Shown here: positions 9,533 to 20,146 of the stretch, one piece after another
Layout: each line of letters begins with the position of its first letter
Numbering within the stretch: the first letter of the stretch is position 1
Assembly: GCF_000016425.1 (NCBI RefSeq)
Contig: NC_009380.1
Location: 2,112,144-2,176,143, forward strand
Reading direction: 5' to 3'
Length of the DNA: 64,000 nt
DNA from: Salinispora tropica CNB-440
GTDB lineage: Bacteria > Actinomycetota > Actinomycetes > Mycobacteriales > Micromonosporaceae
The notes under the pieces: generated by a model
Told to the model about the DNA's origin: nothing
The model's input: the letters and a program-made list of their open reading frames with translations, nothing else
Database searches by the model: none
Program-made: the position numbers and the translations under genes

Positions 9533-12500
9533 GCGGACCGACCTCAGACACGTCCTGGTGATCGGCTCCGGGCCGATCGTGATCGGGCAGGCCTGCGAGT
9601 TCGACTACTCCGGCACCCAGGCGTGCCGGGTACTGCGCAGCGAGGGGATCCGGGTCAGCCTGGTCAACTCGAACCCAGCGACGATCATGACGGATCCGGA
9701 GTTCGCCGACGCCACGTACGTCGAGCCGATCACCCCGGAGTTCGTCGAACTGGTCATCGCCAAGGAGCGGCCGGACGCAGTGCTGCCCACCCTGGGTGGC
9801 CAGACCGCGCTGAACACGGCGGTCGCGCTGCACGAGGCCGGGGTACTGGAGAAGTACGGCGTCGAGTTGATCGGCGCGAACATCGACGCGATCCGTCGCG
9901 GCGAGGACCGGCAGCTGTTCAAGGACATCGTCGCCAAGGCGGGTGTTCGGATCGGGGTCGAGGATCCCGCGACGCTGGTGCCGCGTTCCCGGGTCTGCCA
10001 CTCGATGGACGAGGTCCGCGAGACCGTCGCGGAGCTGGGCCTGCCGGCGGTGATCCGGCCGTCGTTCACGATGGGTGGCCTCGGCTCCGGCATGGCCCAC
10101 ACCGATGCGGACCTGGAACGCATCGCCGGTGCCGGCCTGGCTGCCAGCCCGGTGCACGAGGTGCTCATCGAGGAGAGCGTGCTCGGCTGGAAGGAGTACG
10201 AGCTCGAGCTGATGCGCGACCGGCACGACAACGTCGTGGTGGTCTGCTCGATCGAGAACGTCGACCCGATGGGTGTGCACACCGGTGACAGTGTCACCGT
10301 GGCCCCGGCGATGACGCTCACCGACCGGGAGTATCAGCGTCTACGGGACCTCGGCATCGCGGTGCTGCGCGAGGTGGGGGTGGACACCGGGGGCTGCAAC
10401 ATCCAGTTCGCGGTGAACCCGGACGACGGCCGGATCGTCGTGATCGAGATGAACCCCCGGGTCTCCCGCTCGTCGGCGCTCGCCTCGAAGGCGACCGGCT
10501 TTCCGATCGCGAAGATCGCCGCGAGGCTGGCCATCGGCTACACCCTCGACGAGATCCCCAACGACATCACCCTGAAGACGCCGGCCGCGTTCGAGCCGAC
10601 GTTGGACTACGTGGTGGTCAAGATTCCGCGCTTCGCGTTCGAGAAGTTCCCCGGCGCCGACCCGGAGCTGACCACCACCATGAAGTCGGTCGGTGAGGCG
10701 ATGAGCCTGGGCCGCAACTTCACCGAGGCGCTGAACAAGGCCATGCGCTCGATGGAGACGAAGGCGGCCGGCTTCTGGACCACGCCTGACCCGGCCGGTG
10801 CCACCCGGGAGGGCACGCTCGCGGCGCTGCGGATGCCGCACGACGGGCGGCTCTACACGGTGGAACGGGCGCTGCGGCTCGGCGCCTCGATCGCCGAGGT
10901 GGCGGCGGCCTCCGGCGGGATGGACCCGTGGTTCCTCGACCAGATCGCCGGCCTTGTGGAGCTGCGGGCCGAGATCGTTGACGCCCCGGTGCTCGACGTC
11001 GACCTGCTGCGCCGGGCCAAGCGGGCGGGGCTCTCCGACCGGCAGCTCGCCGCGTTGCGCCCCGAGCTGGCCGCCGAGGACGGTGTTCGGACGCTGCGGC
11101 ACCGGTTGGGCGTCCAGCCGGTCTACAAGACCGTGGACACCTGCGCGGCGGAGTTCGAGGCGACGACCCCCTACCACTACTCCACCTACGACGCGGAGAC
11201 CGAGGTGCTCGGGTCAGACCGGCCCAAGGTGCTGATCCTCGGCTCGGGGCCGAATCGGATCGGGCAGGGAATCGAGTTCGACTACTCCTGCGTGCACGCC
11301 GTCATGGCGTTGCGGGACGTCGGATACGAGACGGTCATGGTCAACTGCAATCCGGAGACCGTCTCCACCGACTACGACACCGCCAACCGGCTCTACTTCG
11401 AGCCGCTGACCTTCGAGGACGTTCTCGAGGTGTGGCACGTCGAGGACTCCTCCGGACGGGCGGCCGGTGGCCCCGGAGTGGTCGGGGTGGTCGTACAGCT
11501 CGGTGGTCAGACACCGTTGGGGCTGGCACAGCGGCTCAAGGACGCCGGGGTGCCGGTCGTCGGCACCTCTCCGGAGTCGATTCACCTCGCCGAGGAGCGG
11601 GGCGCGTTCGGTGCGCTGCTGGCCCGCGCCGGGCTGCGGGCGCCGGCGCACGGCACCGCCATCTCGTACGACGAGGCGAAGACGATCGCCGCCGAGATCG
11701 GCTACCCGGTGCTGGTCCGTCCCTCGTACGTGCTCGGTGGACGGGGCATGGAGATTGTCTACGACGACGCCACACTGCGCGACTACATTGGCCGGGCCAC
11801 CGACATCTCCCCGGATCATCCGGTGCTGGTGGACCGGTTCCTCGATGACGCCATCGAGATCGACGTGGACGCGCTCTGTGACGCCGCCGGTGAGGTCTAT
11901 CTCGGTGGTGTGATGGAGCACATCGAGGAGGCTGGTATCCACTCCGGTGACTCCTCCTGCGCGTTGCCGCCGATCACCCTGGCCGGTTCCCACGTCGCCG
12001 AGGTCCGCCGGTACACCGAGGAGATCGCCCGGGGCATCGGGGTGCAGGGTCTGCTCAACGTGCAGTACGCCCTCAAGGACGACCAGCTGTGGGTACTCGA
12101 GGCCAACCCGCGTGCGTCCCGGACCGTACCGTTTGTCTCCAAGGCCACTGCGGTGCCGCTGGCCAAGGCGGCGGCTCGGATCGCGCTCGGTGCCACCATC
12201 GCCGAGCTGCGCGCCGAGGGCCTGCTCCCGGCCGACGGCGACGGTGGCACCCTCCCGGCGGATGCGCCGATCGCGGTCAAGGAGGCGGTGCTCCCGTTCA
12301 AGCGGTTCCGCACCCCGGCCGGGAAGGGGATCGACTCGCTACTCGGGCCGGAGATGAAGTCCACCGGCGAGGTGATGGGGATTGACACGGCCTTCGGGTA
12401 CGCCTTCGCCAAGTCGCAGTCGGCCACGTACGGCTCACTGCCGACCGGCGGGAAGATCTTCGTCTCGGTCGCCAACCGGGACAAGCGTGGCATGATCTTC

Positions 12501-12872
12501 CCGATCAAGCGCCTGGCCGACCTGGGCTTCGAGATCATCGCCACCACGGGCACTGCCGAGGTGCTGCGCCGGCACGGCATCGGCTGCGAGCAGATCCGCA
12601 AGCACTACGAGTCGGGGGAGAGCGAGGACGCGGTCTCGCTGATCCGCTCCGGCGAGGTGGCGCTCGTGGTGAACACCCCGCAGGGTTCCGGAGCGAGCGC
12701 CCGCTCGGATGGCTACGAGATCCGTAGTGCCGCCGTGACGGCGGACATCCCCTGCATCACGACCGTTCCCGGCGCCGCCGCCGTGGTGATGGCGGTCGAG
12801 GCCCGGATCCGTGGTGACATGCGGGTCCGTCCCCTGCAGGCGCTGCACGCCTCGCTGCGGAGCGCTCGGTGA
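9525..12872 (+). CDS. carB: Carbamoyl-phosphate synthase large subunit
   Basis: CarB makes carbamoyl phosphate from bicarbonate, ammonia and two ATP, feeding both PyrB here and ArgF (48225) in this window. The 1115-residue protein shows the duplicated ATP-grasp halves, each starting with a LxIGSGPxxIGQ..EFDYS motif (residues ~10 and ~570), and a C-terminal MGS-like allosteric domain (about residues 970-1100, [16 protein letters not shown]) where UMP and ornithine normally act. The ATG at 9525 sits inside the 3' end of carA and gives the conserved start [17 protein letters not shown]. Confidence 0.97.
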   Translation: MPKRTDLRHVLVIGSGPIVIGQACEFDYSGTQACRVLRSEGIRVSLVNSNPATIMTDPEFADATYVEPITPEFVELVIAKERPDAVLPTLGGQTALNTAVALHEAGVLEKYGVELIGANIDAIRRGEDRQLFKDIVAKAGVRIGVEDPATLVPRSRVCHSMDEVRETVAELGLPAVIRPSFTMGGLGSGMAHTDADLERIAGAGLAASPVHEVLIEESVLGWKEYELELMRDRHDNVVVVCSIENVDPMGVHTGDSVTVAPAMTLTDREYQRLRDLGIAVLREVGVDTGGCNIQFAVNPDDGRIVVIEMNPRVSRSSALASKATGFPIAKIAARLAIGYTLDEIPNDITLKTPAAFEPTLDYVVVKIPRFAFEKFPGADPELTTTMKSVGEAMSLGRNFTEALNKAMRSMETKAAGFWTTPDPAGATREGTLAALRMPHDGRLYTVERALRLGASIAEVAAASGGMDPWFLDQIAGLVELRAEIVDAPVLDVDLLRRAKRAGLSDRQLAALRPELAAEDGVRTLRHRLGVQPVYKTVDTCAAEFEATTPYHYSTYDAETEVLGSDRPKVLILGSGPNRIGQGIEFDYSCVHAVMALRDVGYETVMVNCNPETVSTDYDTANRLYFEPLTFEDVLEVWHVEDSSGRAAGGPGVVGVVVQLGGQTPLGLAQRLKDAGVPVVGTSPESIHLAEERGAFGALLARAGLRAPAHGTAISYDEAKTIAAEIGYPVLVRPSYVLGGRGMEIVYDDATLRDYIGRATDISPDHPVLVDRFLDDAIEIDVDALCDAAGEVYLGGVMEHIEEAGIHSGDSSCALPPITLAGSHVAEVRRYTEEIARGIGVQGLLNVQYALKDDQLWVLEANPRASRTVPFVSKATAVPLAKAAARIALGATIAELRAEGLLPADGDGGTLPADAPIAVKEAVLPFKRFRTPAGKGIDSLLGPEMKSTGEVMGIDTAFGYAFAKSQSATYGSLPTGGKIFVSVANRDKRGMIFPIKRLADLGFEIIATTGTAEVLRRHGIGCEQIRKHYESGESEDAVSLIRSGEVALVVNTPQGSGASARSDGYEIRSAAVTADIPCITTVPGAAAVVMAVEARIRGDMRVRPLQALHASLRSAR

Positions 12873-12915
12873 GCCCGTCCGGGCCGATGTCGCGCACCCG
12901 GCTGGGGAGGACGGG

Positions 12916-13932
12916 GTGATTTTCGAACGGGTGGTGCGGCCACGGCTGTTCCGGCTGGGCAACGGCGACGCGGAGACGGCGCACGAGTTCACGGTGCGGC
13001 GGCTGGCCGGCCTGGCCCGGGTGCCCGCGGCGCTGGCCGTGCTCCGGGCCCGGTACGGCGTTTCGGCTCCCCGAACGGTGTTCGGACTCCGGTTTCCGAA
13101 CCCGGTCGGGCTGGCCGCCGGGATGGACAAGAACGGGGTGGCGCTGCCGGCCTGGCCGGCGTTGGGCTTTGGTTTCGTCGAGGTGGGTACGGTCACCGCG
13201 CACCCGCAGCCGGGCAACCCACGGCCGCGGCTGTTTCGGCTGCCCGACAGCCGGGCCGTGGTGAACCGGATGGGCTTCAACAACGCCGGCGCCGGGGCGC
13301 TCGCGGCGCGGTTGGCGGCGCTGCCCCGCCCGCTCGGCGTGCCGCTGGGTATCTCCCTCGGCAAGTCCAAGGTCACCCCGCTCGAGGAGGCGGTCGAGGA
13401 CTACCAGGCGTCGTACCAGGCCCTGCGCGGGTACGGCGACTACTTTGCGGTCAACGTCTCCTCGCCGAACACGCCGGGGCTACGTGCGCTGCAGGACCGG
13501 GCGCACCTGGACGCCTTGTTGGCCGCCCTGGTCGGCGAGAAGCCGGTACTGGTGAAGATCGCCCCAGATCTTCCAGATTCGGCCATCGCGGAGCTGTTGG
13601 AGGTCTGTCTGGCGCGGGGTGCGGCGGGGGTGATCGCCACGAACACCACGCTGGCCCGAGACGGCCTCGCCCCCGCCGATCAGGCCGGTGGCGCCGAGGC
13701 GGGTGGGCTCTCCGGCCGTCCGCTGGCGCAGCGGGCCCGGGAGGTGGTCTCCTTCGTGCACACCGAGACCGGCGGCCGGCTGCCGGTCGTCGGCGTCGGC
13801 GGCATCCTTACTCCGGACGACGCCGAGCGCATGTTCGACGCGGGCGCGTCGTTGGTGCAGCTCTACACCGGTTTCATCTATCGGGGACCGGCCCTGGTCC
13901 GGGCTGCCGCGGCGGCGGCCCGGACGCCGTGA
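12916..13932 (+). CDS. pyrD: Dihydroorotate dehydrogenase (quinone), class 2
   Basis: PyrD oxidises dihydroorotate to orotate and passes electrons to the quinone pool at the membrane. The 338-residue protein has the short N-terminal amphipathic helical part of class 2 enzymes ([23 protein letters not shown]), then the FMN barrel with [22 protein letters not shown] and the catalytic-Ser segment [11 protein letters not shown], ending in [12 protein letters not shown]. The GTG at 12916 has GGGGAGG seven bases upstream. The next gene is bioA, not pyrF. Confidence 0.96.
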
Positions 13933-14048
13933 CACCGTGCGGCTGGTGCTCGCGCGGCGGCCACGGACCCGTTCGCCGGTCACCGGCCGGTTCACCGGTA
14001 CCCGAGGGTCGGCCGACGCGGTGACGGTCTGGTGAGGAGGCGACGTCG

Positions 14049-15323
14049 TTGACCCCGGAGGAGATCAGCGCCGCGGACGCGGCCCACGTGTGGCATCCGT
14101 ATGCGGCGCTGCCCCCGGCTACCCCGCCGTACGTGGTGGAGAGCGCGGCCGGGGTGCGGCTACGCTTGGCCGACGGGCGGGAACTGGTCGATGGGATGTC
14201 GTCGTGGTGGGCGGCGATCCACGGCTACCGGCATCCGGTGTTGGACGCGGCGGTGACCGACCAGCTTGGCCGGATGAGCCACGTGATGTTCGGCGGGCTC
14301 ACCCACGAGCCCGCCGTCACCCTGGCGCGTACCCTCGTCGAGCTGGCCCCGGATGGGCTGGAGCAGGTCTTCCTGGCCGACTCCGGCTCGGTGAGTGTCG
14401 AGGTGGCCGTCAAGATGTGCCTGCAGTTCCAGCGGGCCACCGGTCGACCCCAACGGCGTCGGCTGGGTACCTGGCGGGGTGGCTACCACGGCGACACGTT
14501 CCATCCGATGAGTGTCTGTGACCCGGAGGGGGGCATGCACCACCTCTGGGGGGACCTGCTGCCTCGGCAGGTTTTCGCACCGGTGCCGCCCGCGGGGTTC
14601 ACCGCGCCACCAGATCCGGCGTACGAGGCGGCCCTGGCGGACGCGGTCGCCCGGCACGCCCACGAGTTGGCCGCGGTCATCGTCGAGCCGGTCGTCCAGG
14701 GGGCCGGTGGCATGCGGTTTCACCATCCGCGTTACCTGCGGGTGCTGCGGGAGGTCACCCGTGCCCACGGGGTTCTGCTCATCTTCGACGAGATCGCTAC
14801 CGGTTTCGGTCGTACCGGGGCGATGTTCGCCGCCGAGCACGCCGGTGTGACGCCGGACGTGCTCTGTGTGGGCAAGGCGCTCACCGGGGGGTACCTCACC
14901 CTGGCCGCCGCGCTCTGCACCGCGGAGATCGCCCGCGGGATCTCCGCGGCCGGTGTGCTCGCACACGGTCCGACCTTCATGGGTAACCCGCTCGCCTGTG
15001 CGGTGGCGAACGCCTCTCTCGGCCTGTTGCGGGACGGAGACTGGTCGGCACGGGTGGCGCGGATCGAGAGTGGTCTGCGGGCCGGTCTGGAGCCGCTACG
15101 GGCGGTGCCGGGCGTCGTCGACGTCCGGGTGCTCGGTGCGATCGGCGTGGTGCAGCTCGACCATGAGGTGGACCTGCCGGCGGCGACCGCCGCCGCGGTT
15201 GCTGCCGGCGTCTGGCTTCGACCGTTTCGCGACCTGGTTTACACCATGCCCCCGTACGTCACCTCAGACGCCGATCTGGCCCGGATCACCGCCGGGATCG
15301 CCGCCGCGGCTCGGGCGGGCTGA
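14049..15323 (+). CDS. bioA: Adenosylmethionine-8-amino-7-oxononanoate aminotransferase
   Basis: BioA transfers the amino group of S-adenosylmethionine to KAPA in biotin synthesis, with PLP. The 424-residue protein shows the BioA-specific features VWHPYA near the N-terminus and [12 protein letters not shown] near residue 45, the [11 protein letters not shown] aspartate motif and the PLP lysine in VGKALTGGY. The TTG at 14049 is supported by GAGGAGG seven bases upstream; no ATG or GTG fits. It is inserted between pyrD and pyrF on the same strand, an unusual position; no other bio gene is in the window. The 116 bases before it contain nothing recognisable. Confidence 0.93.
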   Translation: MTPEEISAADAAHVWHPYAALPPATPPYVVESAAGVRLRLADGRELVDGMSSWWAAIHGYRHPVLDAAVTDQLGRMSHVMFGGLTHEPAVTLARTLVELAPDGLEQVFLADSGSVSVEVAVKMCLQFQRATGRPQRRRLGTWRGGYHGDTFHPMSVCDPEGGMHHLWGDLLPRQVFAPVPPAGFTAPPDPAYEAALADAVARHAHELAAVIVEPVVQGAGGMRFHHPRYLRVLREVTRAHGVLLIFDEIATGFGRTGAMFAAEHAGVTPDVLCVGKALTGGYLTLAAALCTAEIARGISAAGVLAHGPTFMGNPLACAVANASLGLLRDGDWSARVARIESGLRAGLEPLRAVPGVVDVRVLGAIGVVQLDHEVDLPAATAAAVAAGVWLRPFRDLVYTMPPYVTSDADLARITAGIAAAARAG

Positions 15324-15433
15324 TCCGCCGGCTGGGGGCGGAGTCGGTGGGCGGTGCGGAGCCCGCCGGGGCGGGCGGCATCAGCCGCTCGCCGAGGACG
15401 ATGCGTGCGTGGCGCGCGAGAGGGAGGTCTGCG

Positions 15434-16270
15434 ATGGAGAGCTTTGGCGCCCGGCTGCATCGGGTGGTCGGTGAGCGGGGTCCGCTCTGCGTGGGCATCG
15501 ACCCGCATCCGGGTCTGCTCGAGCGGTGGGGCCTCGATGACGATGTTCGCGGTCTGGAGCGGTTCGCGGGCACGGTCGTGGAGGCGTTGGGCGACCGGGT
15601 CGCGGTGGTCAAGCCACAGTCGGCCTTCTTCGAGCGGTTCGGGTCTCGGGGCGTGGCGGTCCTTGAGTCAACTATCCGACAGTTGCGGACGGCTGGCTCG
15701 CTCGTCCTCCTTGACGTCAAGCGTGGCGACATCGGCTCGACGGTCGCCGCGTACGCCTCCGCGTACCTTGACCCATCGAGTCCACTGCATGTCGACGCGG
15801 TGACGGTGAGCCCGTATCTCGGGGTCGGCGCGCTCGCCCCGATGTTCGAGCTGGCCGCCGCGCAGGGCGGCGGGGTCTTCGTGCTGGCGCTCACCTCCAA
15901 TCCCGAGGGAGCCGCGGTGCAGCGGGCTCGCACCGCCGACGGACGGACCGTCGCGCAGCTGGTGATCGACGAGATTTCCCAGCTCAACGCCGGTGCGCGA
16001 CCATTGGGCAGCGTGGGGTTGGTGGTGGGGGCGACCATCGGTCAGACGGGTCACGAGCTCGCCGCGGTCAACGGTCCGCTGCTCGCTCCGGGCCTCGGGG
16101 CGCAGGGGGCCAGCGCCGCTGACCTACGCGTGGTCTTCGGTTCCAGCCTGCCCGCCGTGCTCCCCACATACTCCCGTGAGGTGCTGGCTGCGGGGCCCGA
16201 TGTGGTTGCCCTGCGGGGTGCTGCGGACCGGGTGTTGGCCGACTGTCGGGCAGCTTTGACCGGTTCGTGA
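15434..16270 (+). CDS. pyrF: Orotidine 5'-phosphate decarboxylase, type 2
   Basis: PyrF decarboxylates OMP to UMP, the last step of the pathway. The 278-residue length and the motif LDVKRGDIGSTVAAYA (D-x-K-x-x-D catalytic set) near residue 90 place it in the long type 2 (mycobacterial/actinobacterial) subfamily. CVGIDPHPG near residue 22 is also typical. ATG 15434 follows GGGAGG by six bases. PyrE (orotate phosphoribosyltransferase), needed for the preceding step, is not in this window. Confidence 0.96.
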   Translation: MESFGARLHRVVGERGPLCVGIDPHPGLLERWGLDDDVRGLERFAGTVVEALGDRVAVVKPQSAFFERFGSRGVAVLESTIRQLRTAGSLVLLDVKRGDIGSTVAAYASAYLDPSSPLHVDAVTVSPYLGVGALAPMFELAAAQGGGVFVLALTSNPEGAAVQRARTADGRTVAQLVIDEISQLNAGARPLGSVGLVVGATIGQTGHELAAVNGPLLAPGLGAQGASAADLRVVFGSSLPAVLPTYSREVLAAGPDVVALRGAADRVLADCRAALTGS

Positions 16271-16447
16271 CTGACTGACGGCTCGGTCACTTTCCGACGA
16301 TCATCGCGTGCCCACGTTGCCGATTGCGCCGTTGACCGCTAGTTTTCCCCGCGCTGGGAACCATGGGCCTCCCTGGTTCACAGCGACACCACGTTTCACA
16401 GTGCGGCGGTGCATTCGCCCGTCGCGATAGGGACCTGAGGAGAACTG

Positions 16448-16765
16448 GTGCCGCTCCCGTCACTGACCCCTGAGCAGCGCGCAGCAGCGCTGGAGAAGGC
16501 CGCGGAGATCCGCAAGGCCCGTGCTGAGCTGAAGGAGCAGCTCAAGCAGGGCAAGACAACGCTCGGAGCCGTCCTCGAGCGGGCCGAGTCCGACGATGTC
16601 GTCGGCAAGCTGAAGGTATCCGCTGTCCTGCAGGCGATGCCGGGAATCGGCAAGATCCGGGCGACCCAGATCATGGAGAAGCTCAAGATCGCCGATAGCC
16701 GACGCCTGCGTGGCCTCGGCGAGCAGCAACGCAAGGCCCTGCTTGGGGAGTTCGCCGCCAACTGA
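16448..16765 (+). CDS. mihF: Actinobacterial integration host factor (mIHF/sIHF)
   Basis: This is the nucleoid-associated protein of actinobacteria, unrelated to enterobacterial IHF, which binds DNA and shapes the chromosome. The 105-residue protein has the characteristic helix-two-turn-helix C-terminus (VSAVLQAMPGIGKIRATQIM, then LKIADSRRLRGLGEQQ). The GTG is preceded by TGAGGAGAA. The 177 bases upstream are AT-richer than average and probably hold its promoter. The order mihF-gmk-rpoZ is conserved in Streptomyces and Mycobacterium. Confidence 0.95.
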   Translation: MPLPSLTPEQRAAALEKAAEIRKARAELKEQLKQGKTTLGAVLERAESDDVVGKLKVSAVLQAMPGIGKIRATQIMEKLKIADSRRLRGLGEQQRKALLGEFAAN

Positions 16766-16779
16766 GGTTGGCAGCCGTG

Positions 16780-16785
16780 TAGAAA
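16780..16785 (+). promoter_or_regulatory. -10 element of the gmk homologue (leaderless layout)
   Basis: TAGAAA ends 6 nt before the GTG start of the next gene, with no Shine-Dalgarno in between. This suggests a leaderless transcript independent of mihF. Confidence 0.35.
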
Positions 16786-16791
16786 CGAGCA

Positions 16792-17325
16792 GTGAGCACG
16801 GATGGTGAGGCGCGCCCGGCGGCCCGGCTCACCATCCTGACCGGACCTTCGGGTTCTGGTCGGGATGGTGTCGTCGGATTGGTCCGGGCGCGTCTGCCTT
16901 CCGTGTGGACGCCGGTGCCGGTGACCACCCGGCCGCGGCGGGACCGCGAGGTGGCCGGGGTCGACCGGGTCTTCCTCGACCGGGCCGGGTTCGACCGGCT
17001 GCTGGCCGCGGGCGGTCTACTGGAATGGAGTCAGATCGGCCGGTACCGGCGCGGTACGCCGGGGCAGCCACTGCGGTCCCGGCTGGCCGCCGGTGCGCCG
17101 GCTCTGCTCTCGCTGGACCTGGCCGGTGCGCTGCGGCTCCGGGCCGTGTTACCGGAGGCCCGGCTGGTTCTGCTGCACCCACCTGGTTTCGTGGCCGATC
17201 CGGTTACCGAGCCGCAATTCGCGCACACCATCGTGCATGGCCGGACGGTGCAGGTCGTGGACGAGCTGGTAGGATTGTTCGGTTCGTCATTCAAAGCTCC
17301 GGCGCGACCGCGCGTGCGCGGTTGA
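16792..17325 (+). CDS. gmk: Degenerate guanylate kinase homologue
   Basis: The position between mihF and rpoZ and the overall sequence mark it as the guanylate kinase gene, which makes GDP from GMP. The 177-residue protein is shorter than the usual ~190-210, and key sites are altered. The P-loop reads GPSGSGRDG (residues 18-26), with the lysine replaced by arginine (R24) and the following Ser/Thr by aspartate (D25). The GMP-site Y-H-F is RVF, and N-Y-Y-G-T is RYRRGT. The ~30-residue adenine-side lid with R-G-x(2)-E is deleted after [15 protein letters not shown] and LLEWSQ are kept. By inference it has little or no kinase activity; a regulatory or binding role, or a true Gmk elsewhere, is expected. 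Confidence 0.8.
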   Translation: MSTDGEARPAARLTILTGPSGSGRDGVVGLVRARLPSVWTPVPVTTRPRRDREVAGVDRVFLDRAGFDRLLAAGGLLEWSQIGRYRRGTPGQPLRSRLAAGAPALLSLDLAGALRLRAVLPEARLVLLHPPGFVADPVTEPQFAHTIVHGRTVQVVDELVGLFGSSFKAPARPRVRG

Positions 17326-17368
17326 CCGCCAGCACCGTGAGCGGTGTCACAGACGCAGAGGTCAACAC

Positions 17369-17635
17369 GTGGGATCCATCGCCACCAACCCCGAAGGCAT
17401 CACCAACCCGCCGATCGACGAGCTCCTCGAGAAGACCACCTCGAAGTATGCGCTGGTCATCTTCGCTGCCAAGCGGGCCCGTCAGGTGAACGCCTACTAC
17501 AGCCAGCTCGGCGAGGGCCTGTTGGAGTACGTCGGCCCGCTGGTCGAGACGACCCCGCAGGAGAAGCCGCTCTCGATCGCCATGCGGGAGATCAACGGGG
17601 GCCTGCTCACTGCTGAGCCCACTGACCAGCCGTAG
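17369..17635 (+). CDS. rpoZ: RNA polymerase omega subunit
   Basis: Omega helps to fold and assemble the beta-prime subunit of RNA polymerase. The 88-residue protein has the family core [20 protein letters not shown] and [12 protein letters not shown]. The GTG at 17369 gives the usual actinobacterial start [15 protein letters not shown]. It lies 13 bases before coaBC and is probably co-transcribed with it. Confidence 0.96.
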   Translation: MGSIATNPEGITNPPIDELLEKTTSKYALVIFAAKRARQVNAYYSQLGEGLLEYVGPLVETTPQEKPLSIAMREINGGLLTAEPTDQP

Positions 17636-17648
17636 CGCGTACCCAACG

Positions 17649-18860
17649 ATGTCCCCCCGGATTGTCCTCGGGGTCGGTGGCGGGATCGCCGCGTACAAGG
17701 CTTGCGAGTTGCTGCGGCTGTTCACGGAGTCCGGTCACCGGGTCCGCGTTGTGCCGACCGCCTCGGCGCTTCACTTCGTCGGGGCCGCGACCTGGTCGGC
17801 GCTCTCCGGTCAACCAGTCGCCGACGACGTGTGGTCCGACGTGCACGAGGTGCCGCACGTGCGGCTGGGTCAGCAGGCGGACCTGGTCGTGGTGGCTCCG
17901 GCCACCACCGATCTGCTTGCCCGGGCCGCTCATGGGCTCGCCGACGACCTGCTCACCAACACCCTGCTGACGGCCCGTTGCCCGATCGTCCTGGCGCCGG
18001 CGATGCATACCGAGATGTGGGAACATCCGGCGACGGTGGCCAACGTGGCGACGCTGCGCTCCCGTGGGGTGCGGGTCGTCGAGCCGGCGGTCGGCCGGCT
18101 TACCGGGATGGACACCGGCAAAGGGCGGCTACCGGATCCGGCGGAGCTCTTCGCCGTGGCCCGACGCGTTCTCACTCGCGGCGCCGCCGCCCCAGCGGAC
18201 CTCACCGGGAAGCACGTGCTGGTCACCGCCGGGGGCACCCGGGAGCCGCTCGACCCGGTCCGGTTCCTCGGTAATCGCTCCTCCGGCAAGCAGGGATACG
18301 CGTTCGCCCGCGCCGCCGTAGCGCGGGGAGCCCGGGTCACCCTGGTCTCCGCCAACGTCGCGCTGCCCGAACCAGCCGGCGTGGATCTGGTCCGGGTCGG
18401 CACGACCGCCGAGCTTCGAGACGCCACGCTGACGGCTGCCGGTGGAGCGGACGTGGTGGTGATGGCGGCGGCTCCCGCCGATTTCCGCCCCGCGACGTAC
18501 GCGACTGGCAAAATCAAGAAGTCGGACGACGGTGGCGCACCCACCATCGAGCTCGTCGCGAACCCGGACATCGCCGCCGAGCTCGGGAAGCATCGTCGCC
18601 CGGAGCAGGTGTTGGTGGTGTTCGCCGCGGAGACCAGCGACGCCGAGGCCAACGGCCGAGCCAAGCTCGCCCGGAAGCGGGCGGACCTCATCGTCATCAA
18701 CGAGGTTGGCCCGGACCGGGTTTTTGGCGCCGACACCAACGCGGCGACCGTCATCGGCGCGGACGGATCGGCCAGCCGGATGCCCGAGCAGTCCAAGGAA
18801 GATCTCGCCGACGGTGTCTGGGATCTCATCGTCTCCCGGCTGGCCGGCCGTCCCGGATAG
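17649..18860 (+). CDS. coaBC: Bifunctional phosphopantothenoylcysteine decarboxylase / phosphopantothenate-cysteine ligase
   Basis: CoaBC carries out two consecutive steps of coenzyme A synthesis. The 403-residue protein has an N-terminal FMN-binding decarboxylase (residues ~1-175, GVGGGIAAYKACELLR, APATTDLLA, the LAPAMHTEMW segment and ARCPIVLAP) and a C-terminal CTP-dependent ligase (from ~185, VTAGGTREPLDPVRF, NRSSGKQGYA, KIKKS). Both halves look intact. It starts at the ATG 13 bases after rpoZ. Confidence 0.96.
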   Translation: MSPRIVLGVGGGIAAYKACELLRLFTESGHRVRVVPTASALHFVGAATWSALSGQPVADDVWSDVHEVPHVRLGQQADLVVVAPATTDLLARAAHGLADDLLTNTLLTARCPIVLAPAMHTEMWEHPATVANVATLRSRGVRVVEPAVGRLTGMDTGKGRLPDPAELFAVARRVLTRGAAAPADLTGKHVLVTAGGTREPLDPVRFLGNRSSGKQGYAFARAAVARGARVTLVSANVALPEPAGVDLVRVGTTAELRDATLTAAGGADVVVMAAAPADFRPATYATGKIKKSDDGGAPTIELVANPDIAAELGKHRRPEQVLVVFAAETSDAEANGRAKLARKRADLIVINEVGPDRVFGADTNAATVIGADGSASRMPEQSKEDLADGVWDLIVSRLAGRPG

Positions 18861-18946
18861 CTGGATCAGTGTGCGATAGGGGGCTCCGGTACAGGACGCG
18901 AGTGACTAAACTGCCGCGGAACGAGTTTCCCTGACTTAGGAGTGCC

Positions 18947-20146
18947 GTGACACGCCGCCTCTTCACTTCCGAATCGGTCACCGAAGGTCATCCTGACAAG
19001 ATTGCTGACCAGATCAGTGACGGGATCCTCGATGCGTTGCTGGCAGAGGACCCGCGTAGCCGGGTTGCAGTGGAGACGCTGATCACAACCGGTCAGGTGC
19101 ATGTTGCGGGCGAGGTAACCACGCAGGCCTACGCCGACATCCCGTCGATCGTGCGTCGGACAATTTTGGATATTGGTTACGACTCGTCGCGAAAGGGTTT
19201 CGACGGGGCGTCCTGTGGGGTAAGTGTGTCGATTGGGTCACAGTCGGCAGATATCGCCCAGGGGGTCGACAACGCGTTTGAACTGCGCACCGGCGCATCC
19301 GAGAGCGCCTTGGACGCGCAGGGCGCTGGGGACCAGGGGATGATGTTCGGGTTCGCCTGCTCGGAGACCCCGGAGTTGATGCCGATGCCGATCGCGTTGG
19401 CGCATCGGCTGTCGCGCCGCCTGGCTCAGGTGCGGCGGGAAGGTGTGGTGCCGTACCTGCGTCCGGATGGTAAGACGCAGGTGACGGTGGAGTACGAGGG
19501 ATTGCGGCCGGTGCGGCTGAACACCGTGCTGGTGTCGTCGCAGCACGCGGCCGATGTGTCGCTGGAGTCACTGCTGACGCCGGATGTCCGGGAGCACGTG
19601 ATCGCGCCGGAGGTCGAAGGCCTCGGGCTGGGGCTGGACGTCGAAGACTACCGGCTGCTGGTGAATCCGACGGGCCGGTTCGAGGTTGGTGGCCCGATGG
19701 GAGACGCGGGTCTGACCGGCCGGAAGATCATCGTGGATACCTACGGCGGGTACGCGCGGCACGGCGGCGGGGCGTTCTCGGGCAAGGACCCATCCAAGGT
19801 GGACCGCTCGGCGGCGTACGCCATGCGGTGGGTGGCCAAGAACGTGGTGGCGGCCGGGCTGGCGGAGCGGTGCGAGGCGCAGGTGGCGTACGCCATCGGC
19901 AAGGCGCATCCGGTGAGCCTGTTCATCGAGACGTTCGGTACGGAGACGGTGCCGGTGGAGCGGATCGAGAAGGCGGTGACGGAGGTGTTCGACCTTCGGC
20001 CGGCAGCGATCATCCGGGACCTGAAGTTGACGCGGCCGATCTACTCGCAGACCGCGGCATACGGGCACTTCGGTCGAGAGCTTCCCGACTTCACCTGGGA
20101 GAGCACCGACCGCGCCGCTGACCTCAAGTCGGTAGCGGGCGCCTGA
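18947..20146 (+). CDS. metK: S-adenosylmethionine synthetase
   Basis: MetK makes S-adenosylmethionine from methionine and ATP. The 399-residue protein has the signature [12 protein letters not shown] near residue 15, [10 protein letters not shown] near residue 125 and [19 protein letters not shown] near residue 265. The GTG at 18947 is preceded by TTAGGAG; a TAAACT -10-like sequence lies at 18907. The 86-base leader is too short for a SAM riboswitch and none is seen. A long hairpin follows the stop codon. Confidence 0.97.
   Translation: MTRRLFTSESVTEGHPDKIADQISDGILDALLAEDPRSRVAVETLITTGQVHVAGEVTTQAYADIPSIVRRTILDIGYDSSRKGFDGASCGVSVSIGSQSADIAQGVDNAFELRTGASESALDAQGAGDQGMMFGFACSETPELMPMPIALAHRLSRRLAQVRREGVVPYLRPDGKTQVTVEYEGLRPVRLNTVLVSSQHAADVSLESLLTPDVREHVIAPEVEGLGLGLDVEDYRLLVNPTGRFEVGGPMGDAGLTGRKIIVDTYGGYARHGGGAFSGKDPSKVDRSAAYAMRWVAKNVVAAGLAERCEAQVAYAIGKAHPVSLFIETFGTETVPVERIEKAVTEVFDLRPAAIIRDLKLTRPIYSQTAAYGHFGRELPDFTWESTDRAADLKSVAGA

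Noticed and set aside
18861..18946. Possible SAM riboswitch before metK
   Set aside because: The leader is at most about 80 bases and lacks the conserved aptamer blocks.
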